Of a stretch of DNA of 64,000 nucleotides, positions 56,700 through 64,000 are shown piece by piece; the stretch's first letter is position 1, and each line of letters starts with the position of its first letter. The notes below the pieces were generated by a model. It was not told the DNA's origin and ran no database searches. It saw only the letters and a program-made list of their open reading frames with translations. Location of the stretch: NCBI GenBank assembly GCA_907163375.1, contig CAJQUW010013626.1, forward strand, positions 1 to 64,000, in the 5' to 3' direction. The stretch is from Prostheceraeus crozeri (Eukaryota; Platyhelminthes; Polycladida; Euryleptidae). Position numbers and translations under genes: made by a program.

Positions 56700-58030
56700 A
56701 GGTTCAATTGATAAATCTATGATATTCCCAAGTGGTATCATGACCGCATTTTTCATCATTGTTGACTGCTTATTAGCAAATAGTACCATAGATAGTCTGA
56801 ACAATGTATAAAAGGACTATCTATTATGGCAAGTTTTTCATAGAAATACATATTCCAAAATGCGAAATTGACAACTCCACTTTCATTCTCTTAGCTAATT
56901 AGTATAATGATTTTCATTACAGCTGATTTTATTTCTATGCTCACAGGGCAAATTAATAGGGATGGAGATATTACAGAAAATAATGAGATTTCTAAATAGC
57001 AAAAATACATTAGAAGATAAAATGGCATAGTTTAATGCAGTAAAGCCTCCTCTCCGAACCATTTGCCTTCAAAGAGCATGCTTTTTGTATTTTCTGTTTC
57101 GTTTTACGCAGATGATGAAGATATATTACCACTCAAATTCAGGGCAGCGTAAATGTTCGGCGCTACCGCCGGACGATTTAACCTGATCATTGTGAAAGGT
57201 AATGCATACAGGTCGGAAGTCAAAGCAATTTGAAGGGATAGAAGATAGCTAGCTATGATGGCACCCTTCTGGACAACGGATCTAGCTCAGGACCTCTGTG
57301 TCTTCAGTTTGAGACAACTTCTTATGGAAATGCCGCATGATCTAACGTTTTAACATAAAGCAAGATCCACTTGAGAGATGTCACTTGTCTGAATGTTGAT
57401 GAAGATGGACCGTTACCGAAGTCTGTAGACCCTTTGTGTATAGACCGTATAAAAGAAAAGTCTAAAAAATGATCCTGTGAACACAGATTTATAAGTTTCG
57501 CTCCCATTTTTTTAGATGTTTGATCTTCATAACCCGTTTCAAGCGATCCTGATCAGTATGATATTCCAACATGCCTCTAAAAGATTATGCAGGCGATCTT
57601 CAATGGCCATTTATGCTGATGTTTTTGAAAAATTAATGATTCTATTGAAAAAGTGTTCTCTCTTGAACATGGAGGATGCCGTGTTAAGTACATGCTACAA
57701 AACTCTCATCTTCTTTGTTCATTAGTTTATTAGATATAATGGATATAATAGTGTTCTTTCATTGAAATTTTCACGACTCATTTCATCCACAACAGCTAAT
57801 GCTGGATATCGCTTTAGTCATAATTCACAGTTACAGTAAGGAAAGTCAATGAGAGAAATTTGGCCTATAGGTCAAATTAGTTTACCCGTCCACTTTAAGT
57901 TTTGAGCAAAATATTGCAAGCTTTTCCTTCTCAAATTTGTCCTCTAACAAACTTGTCAAGACCTGAATCATTGCTGTCTTATTCACGGATGGCAATGATT
58001 TGAAGTCAACTTGTAACCGTTATGAATATT
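56700..58030. other. No recognised gene
   Basis: Short chance frames; no element recognised. Confidence 0.4.
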
Positions 58031-58038
58031 GTTGGAGG

Positions 58039-58562
58039 CACAGAATTAGATTGTTTAATCGTATCACTTTGCTAGAAGTGCGAACTGATTCAAACGGATG
58101 GCACATGCAGGAACTTAATAAGTGGGCAAAAAGAAATTTTTAATACCTTACAGAGATAGGAAAAATAGTGGTGCGTCGCTTGCGGATTGCTGTGAATTCC
58201 TTCGCACTCCTCCGATCGCCACGACTCCTTCAGATTCGAAGAATTCAGATCATTGCGCAAAAGTTTTCTCGATAATGTTGGGCCCTCCGATCATTTTTAA
58301 AAAAAGTTAGCAGGCGTACAAAAAAAACGTTCACAAACTTCGCTGTAGAACTTGACATCGTCTGTGTCTCTTTGCTGTGTGATCCGGTTGATAACAGTCA
58401 CTGAAACTTCGCACAATTTGACGTGTTTAATGTTGAACTGGCTGCTCATTGTTCGATTGCTATGGTATTTAGTCAGGAGTTTGTGCCATTTCATTTACGT
58501 TACATGTTCCAATGTTTCCCTTCTAGTCAAACGGAAGAAGAGACGACCTGTCTAATTCTGTG
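58039..58562 (+). mobile_element. Non-autonomous DNA transposon, CACAGAATTA family, copy 3
   Basis: It starts CACAGAATTAGATTG and ends CTAATTCTGTG. GTTGGAGG abuts both ends (58031-58038 and 58563-58570), a perfect 8-bp target duplication. Inside, ACCTTACAGAGATAGGAAAA and AGATTCGAAGAATTCAGATC match copies 1 and 2. An 8-bp duplication fits the P-element or hAT superfamilies. No transposase is encoded. Confidence 0.93.
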
Positions 58563-58987
58563 GTTGGAGGTGTCTGTGTCCTCTCTATGCAAATACGTCC
58601 TCAGCATGAAAATCATGACAAAAGCCGTGGAAGCTTAATTGGGGCCACAGAGATAGATTCATTTCTGCATGGGTTAGTTTAAAGCGGATATAATCCTATT
58701 CCAGCCTTGTATGCAACGGTAGCAAGCTTAGAGATCGGATTGTTGGATATCTATGTTATCCAGAGCGGACATGAAATGTCTCTTACATGTATTCATAACG
58801 GAGACAAGATGAATTGAAAGCAGAGTCATTTGTGATTGTGTCATTTCGTGTTTGTACGAGTAGTTTGCAATTTTGCCTGTGGATCCATCAGAAGGAAAAC
58901 TTTCAATAATTACATGTACTCGTACTTACATTGGACGCATGCAGCAGCAATATGCGACATTTCTCATTGACGCTATATCATGGCATC

Positions 58988-59828
58988 CATAGAGTAAGTG
59001 TATATGGGCAGGAGTGTCGACTCAAAAAGTATCTGTATACAGTGAAAATTTTATATCAATAGATTCAGTTTTTTGCCGAGATTACGTTCCTGCGGTCCAA
59101 AAAATTATTTGAGCAGTTTTAAAAACCTAAAATTATGTAAAGTTATATACCAGCGAGATGAAGCTGTTTTATAAGTAGTATGAAACAAGTTGGATATGAA
59201 AAGGAATGAATATTTGCTAATAAATAACTTAGGGGAAATTAAGCTGATTGTCAAGAGAATTTCATGAACCGCATTGTAATGGAAGTATTCATGAAAAAGT
59301 CGAGATCTTTTTGTGCTTTCTTGACTGAAATTTCAAGTTTTTAATTCAATTTTCATCGGTATGATTTCATGATTCACTAAATGTATATGTTTCATATATT
59401 GAATCTGAAGTGATGTGGAACCTTGCATCTTTCAAAGATAATTGAAATCAGTGTCTTTGATTATGTTGCTTTGCTCTACCAATGGCAGGTTGTCTGTGTC
59501 TCTTTAGAAAACACTCTTGAGGTTGAGCATGAATGCAATAGCAACCCATTGAATTGTTAATTTAACAAACATTACCTCTCCAAGGCCGCCATAGACAGAC
59601 ACGCAGGATCTGTAAAATACTATCATTTCTTTTGTATTACTCTCATGATCAGTCAATTTCGTGGTAATTTCTTCAAAACTGCAAAAATTTGTATATCTCA
59701 CATTTGGTGACAATACCCATTTGCATCCACCTCGAGTTCATTTTATAAAATCGAAGGTGTGTATATACACATTGGGGATTTAATAAATGCGGAGTTATCA
59801 CCACTCTACCTATTATACCTACACTATG
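58988..59828 (+). mobile_element. CATAGAGTAGG-family element, copy 3 (both ends)
   Basis: It begins CATAGAGTAAGTGTATATGG and ends TATTATACCTACACTATG, which are inverted versions of each other with a few changes, so the element has terminal inverted repeats of about 25 bases. It is 841 bp long. The minus-strand receptor-like frame of copy 1 is decayed here. Confidence 0.75.
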
Positions 59829-60217
59829 AACTGAGTTTTAACTTTACGGGGTTAACTGAAAACCGAATTTAACCGAGCTTTAAATTCCATGATTAAGAAA
59901 TTAAGTTACGTAACTGAGTTTATTTTTCATAAAACTCGCTATACTGAATTTTATAGGAACCGAGTTTTCTGAAAGTCTAACTGGATTTTCTTTTAACTAT
60001 AGAACACGAGGCAAAAAATCTACGCAAACATTTATCAAATTTATCAAGCGCAAAGCCATTGATGTTGTCTATGGTAAGAGGTACATGTATTTCCTTTCCC
60101 TAGGCTCCATGCCACCTTCAAAATATTCATCAATAGTAGATAGCCTAATTTTTACATGGTCTAGAAGTTCTTCTAACTTCCCTCTCTCGCGCGAATTCAG
60201 ATCAGCTCTGTCATCTA

Positions 60218-60828
60218 AAAAGCATCCCAACTAAGCGGAAATCAAGCTGATTATCAAGGGAATTTCATGAATCGTACTATAATGAAAGTCTTCATGAAAG
60301 AGTCGCGATATTATTCGTGTTTTCTTGCCTGAAATTTCAAGTTTTAAATTCAATTTTCACCTGCATGATTTTATGATTCACTAAATTAATGCTTCACTTC
60401 TTGGATCTGAATGGTGATGTGGCCCCATTTATTATATTTTTCAAAGTTAATTGAAATCATTGTCTTTGATTTTGTTATTTTGCTCTACCAGTGGCAAGTT
60501 GCTTATGATATGATCTCGCTTAAGAAGATTCTCTTGAGGTTCATCATGAAAGCAATAGCAGGTCATCGAATTGCTAATTTAACAAACATTACCCAAGGCT
60601 GTCATGACACGGACGATGTGTAAAATAATATCATTTCCTTCTCCATTACCATCATGATCACGCAATTCCGTTGCATTTTCTGCGAAACTGCAAAAATTTG
60701 CATATCTCACATTTGGTGACAATGCTACATGTATCCCCACGAGTTCATTCAATAAAATCGAAAGTGTATACACATTGGGGATTTAATAAATGCGGAGTTA
60801 CCACTCCACCTAATATACTTACTCTATG
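60218..60828 (+). mobile_element. CATAGAGTAGG-family element, copy 4 (right part)
   Basis: It matches copy 3 from CATCCCAACTAAGCGGAAAT to the end CTTACTCTATG, but lacks the left third. Confidence 0.75.
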
Positions 60829-62540
60829 GTTTGACCTTAAGAGGACATGTGATACGCTCCAGCCGGCAGACATAAATGGTCGCAACGTGTCATTTACGTC
60901 GTGATTATCATAGGGCTGCTTTAGAGCCAAACTTGACGGGATCTGTGTGAGAGGGCCCTCCCCACTAGTCCATTTATTGACTCACTTAGCGCTCCCTGGG
61001 TGGGACTGGACCTAACCCGCAGCTATTGTTCCATCATGCATATGATCCTCTTCAAATGTTAGACACCAAAGTAAGTACATAAGGGAAGTATGGAATCAAT
61101 GGTTGATTTGTGGCGACAGCTATGATATTACTTTTTCGCCAGCTCTTATAAGCAGTTTTAGTTGATATCGCAATTGACAACAGAATTGTTTTGAAATATT
61201 GAATGGAAGGGACTGAATAGCTATGTCAAAACTATGAAGTAGTGAAAAATTACATAGTTATCCGTAGACATCTGGAAGACAAAAACATGAGATGAAGATC
61301 CATTTCTATGGTTAAAATGCTAGATTTGATTTGGCATGGAAATTAATTGATTATTAAGGTACTTAATAGACTACAAACTACTCTTTACGATTTAAGGAGG
61401 GACTTATGATTGCATTCATGCACTGTATATGAACGTGTTTACCAACTTTTGCCCACTGAACATCTGAAAATCTTTGTATCGAATCTAGTAATACATCATT
61501 TTCTTATTGATAGATGCATCTTCAATATGTAGATAAACAATATCTGAGAACCAAATGACACAATTTCTCCACTGTTTCATCTATAAAGCCATACCATTCA
61601 GAAATGACACGTTCAACATCAAAATTGATGTGAAAAATGAAAATTTCATGTAGGAATCATTAGAAAAATGAAGTTGTCACCAAATATTTTAGCCACAGCG
61701 ACTTCTTGAAATTGATGAATATAAATATCTGAAAATTATCTTGGCGGAAAAAGATGGCAGATTTGTCGCCACTGAAAATACATTAGAGTAATGGGGAGTT
61801 TCCGCATTTGATATGTTTGAACACTTTGTTAGACACTTAGACTTTACAGGATCCAAGGCGTGCTGGGAGGACTGTCCCGGGATCCAACACATTGCGCTAT
61901 ACGGGCTTACCGATATACGTGCACGAGATCGTGCAAGGCTGTTTAACAAGCGATCCCTGACGTCAAAGTTTCCAAGCTCGATTTAACAAGAACTTCTATA
62001 TGAATAGACAGTAGTAATCACAATGCCAATCCTATGGAGGTCAGCGCCTGACCAGCTGTGCAGTCCCTCATTCACAAAAAGAAAATTAATAGTTATGAAA
62101 AGAATAAAACCAATCAAACAATAGCCCAGTCGTCAGCAGGTACCGCCTGGTCGCGGTTCGGCCCCTCTACCTGGACGCTCAAACCAAGGTGGGCGATGCC
62201 CCGCAAAAATGTGGTTGGAATGTGGTTTCTAAGAATTCATGCAGTACTGATGTATTGCCTAGATAGCTAACAACCCGACCTCGTGTTGCATTGTTAATGA
62301 GTCTACTAGTTACCGCATTCTCTCTCATAGACTAATACTTACTTTAGTGAACTTTTTTTGCAGAGTGGGCTTCTATTAGATAGTTGGCCTGTATTTCTAC
62401 CACTGGCGACAGTTAATAATTCACAAATTATGACATCCATAAACGACTGCTATTCTTGAGAGTTTTTTAAATAACATTCAAAGACAGTTTTATTATCCAA
62501 ATCTATATCTTTGTATGGAGTGCGGATGGAGTAGCTGTAT
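60829..62540. other. No recognised gene
   Basis: 61739-61806 is the inverted copy of 27701-27775. Chance frames otherwise. Confidence 0.4.
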
Positions 62541-62546
62541 AGCTAT

Positions 62547-62591
62547 CAGGGATGTCTGTGAAGCACTTTCTATGTTTCATAGACATCCCTG
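62547..62591. mobile_element. 45-bp palindromic insert
   Basis: CAGGGATGTCTGTGAA pairs with its inverse at the right end, with one mismatch. TAGCTAT and TAACTAT flank it (62540-62546, 62592-62598), a possible 7-bp duplication with one change. Confidence 0.75.
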
Positions 62592-62848
62592 TAACTATTA
62601 TCGAACGCGCTATGGTCATCTAATAGATTTAGATATCGACATCTTGCCCGCCGATCTCACATCTGCCAGATATCATTGTGGCCTTCTATTATGTTAATTT
62701 CAGTAGCGCAGAAATGGATCTAAAGATAGACATCTAGATATACACTGTAGCATCACACCTATGTAGATGTCCATGATCTGTAGAGTTCTAGAATGTATGG
62801 TAGATCATGGACTTCTATAATATAGCATCTGGACAGATATCTAAAATA

Positions 62849-64000
62849 CAGATTGTTTCATAAAAAATGGATCACCCTTAAACATCGCCTTAACTTCAAC
62901 TTTGTCTAACTCCGCCACACTTGAACGAATTTCTCTGAAATTTGGAAGATATGTCAGTTGTGCTTACTAATATCATTGTTGGAAATTTCAAGCATGAATA
63001 TTGAGTTGTTTTCCTGTTATAGATAAAAAAGTAGTAGACAATTTGATCTTCATTTAGCAATGTTACACAAAATCATGCCTCACTCTTATAAAATTACATT
63101 TGTTTCCTTTGTTATGTAATATGTTGTTCTACAAGCCAAAAGCTATCAAGCAAAACAAAAATAAAGAAAATCGGTCAATCAGAGCCAGTATAGCACCATT
63201 ATTCATCAACAATAATGTAACTGCTACATGTGATTAACTGGACTTCATGTTCCATAGCTTCCTGACTTCGTTGCGGTGGTGTTGGCAGCACTCCTGATTG
63301 CTTTCAGCTAGAAATCTATCTCTTACCGGTTGAAAACAATACAAAGCAAAAATGAACAATAACGAGATCGCATTCACAAAAGGCAAAGTGTCAGACTTGC
63401 TAGAACTAGGGTTTTCTTTGCGAGCTACAAGCGAGCGACTAAATGTCCCTTACACAAATGTGCATCGATGGCATAATGATGATTTTCGACTCTGTCGTAA
63501 AGAGGGCTCTGGCCGTCCACGCAAAACATCCAAACGTAGAGACCGGCTAATTTTGAGATTTGTTAAAGTTGATCCAAGTCTCTCGTTAACTGAGATGGTT
63601 GCACTAGACTCGTCTATTTCTAAGTCCACTATTCGTAGAAGACTTATTGAGTCGAATTTCAAGAGCTGTAAGAGGCCCTCTCAGATCGAATTATCAGATC
63701 AGCATACAAAAAGACGTCTCAGATGGGCAATGAGTCATTGTCACTGGCGAAATCAATGGGATCGGGTTGTCTGGTCTGATGAGGCATCAGTCCGTCTGAA
63801 GGATAGTGATGGTCGATTGAGATTATGGATAAAATCTGATCAGGAAATTCCGAGACATTTACATCGTCCCCGGGTACAAGGTGGTGCGACTCTACTGATT
63901 TGGGCTGGCATTTGGACCAATAGCCGCTCTGAACTTCACATACAGCAATTCACATACAACAAGAAACCATGAATTCTGAACGCTATGTGAATGTTTTACG
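62849..64000 (+). mobile_element. Tc1-type DNA transposon, left part
   Basis: The terminal repeat begins CAGATTGTTTCATAAAAAAT after a TA at 62847-62848. It continues beyond the window, so the right terminal repeat is not seen. Confidence 0.8.
63352..63972 (+). CDS. Tc1-type transposase, N-terminal two thirds, frameshifted at the end
   Basis: The first 190 or so codons show the paired-like DNA-binding helices (LLELGFSLRATSERLNVPYT, residues 16-36), a GRPR-type linker (GSGRPRKTS, 52-60), a second helix-turn-helix (STIRRRLIE) and the first catalytic aspartate, D143, in VVWSDEASVRL. LLIWAGIWTNSRSELHI is the expected sequence before the second D. Shortly after, near 63930-63965, the frame is lost: MNSERYVNVLR, the usual continuation, reappears in another frame. 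Hence it is inactive here. Tc1 transposases insert at TA. Confidence 0.9.
   Translation: MNNNEIAFTKGKVSDLLELGFSLRATSERLNVPYTNVHRWHNDDFRLCRKEGSGRPRKTSKRRDRLILRFVKVDPSLSLTEMVALDSSISKSTIRRRLIESNFKSCKRPSQIELSDQHTKRRLRWAMSHCHWRNQWDRVVWSDEASVRLKDSDGRLRLWIKSDQEIPRHLHRPRVQGGATLLIWAGIWTNSRSELHIQQFTYNKKP

Noticed and set aside
61840-61945. Possible tRNA-like or SINE unit
   Set aside because: No convincing pair of A and B boxes could be found.

Overview
The window is nuclear DNA of an invertebrate animal. Three host genes are recognisable. APEX2 lies on the minus strand as four coding exons between 9438 and 20385 with consistent splice sites and phases. One exon of the mitochondrial sirtuin SIRT4 lies at 7656-7980 on the minus strand. 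A decayed LRR-Ig-transmembrane receptor lies at 54978-56098 on the minus strand. I cannot place the species; introns of kilobases, low GC and dense transposon remnants fit many invertebrates.

The largest components are two Polinton/Maverick fossils in the same orientation. Element A enters from the left edge and ends at 7308. Element B is complete from 28520 to 45806, with AGT...ACT termini, long terminal inverted repeats and a perfect 6-bp target duplication CATAAG. From left to right B carries a two-membrane-segment protein, a coiled-coil protein, a penton-like minor capsid protein and the packaging ATPase on the plus strand. A protein-primed type B DNA polymerase with neighbouring open frames follows on the minus strand. 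Next on the plus strand come a fibre-like coiled coil, two membrane-active minor capsid proteins flanking the major capsid protein, and an integrase with an N-terminal parvovirus-type phospholipase A2 domain. An adenain-type protease on the minus strand closes the set. A shows the same right half, is less decayed, and has an extra 196-residue gene, a 121-bp tandem array and a completely different GC-rich hairpin terminus. Several B genes are broken; some genes in both copies look whole.

The most unusual signal is a family of miniature GC-rich double hairpins scattered in the two Polintons. They differ between A and B at the same gene positions. In at least three places they sit in frame inside coding sequence, adding short peptides such as RTEGS or NKVP.

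The rest of the window is host sequence full of transposon debris: CR1-like LINE pieces (16990-19700, 20595-21110, 21660-22020, 50403-52190), a LINE tail that was the target of Polinton B, tRNA-derived SINE-like units, a non-autonomous family with 8-bp duplications (11910, 13711, 58039) near a THAP-domain remnant, a CATAGAGTAGG-ended family, several tiny palindromes with 7-8-bp duplications, a Ty3/Gypsy pol fossil near 23950-24480, and a Tc1-type transposase at the right edge.

History as read from nesting: a CATAGAGTAGG-family copy was probably followed by a LINE tail, and Polinton B then entered that tail. Polinton A lies just downstream of the SIRT4 exon, so any further SIRT4 exons must lie beyond or within it. 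APEX2 introns 1, 2 and 3 hold LINE, SINE and MITE insertions, one of them only 26 bp from a splice acceptor.
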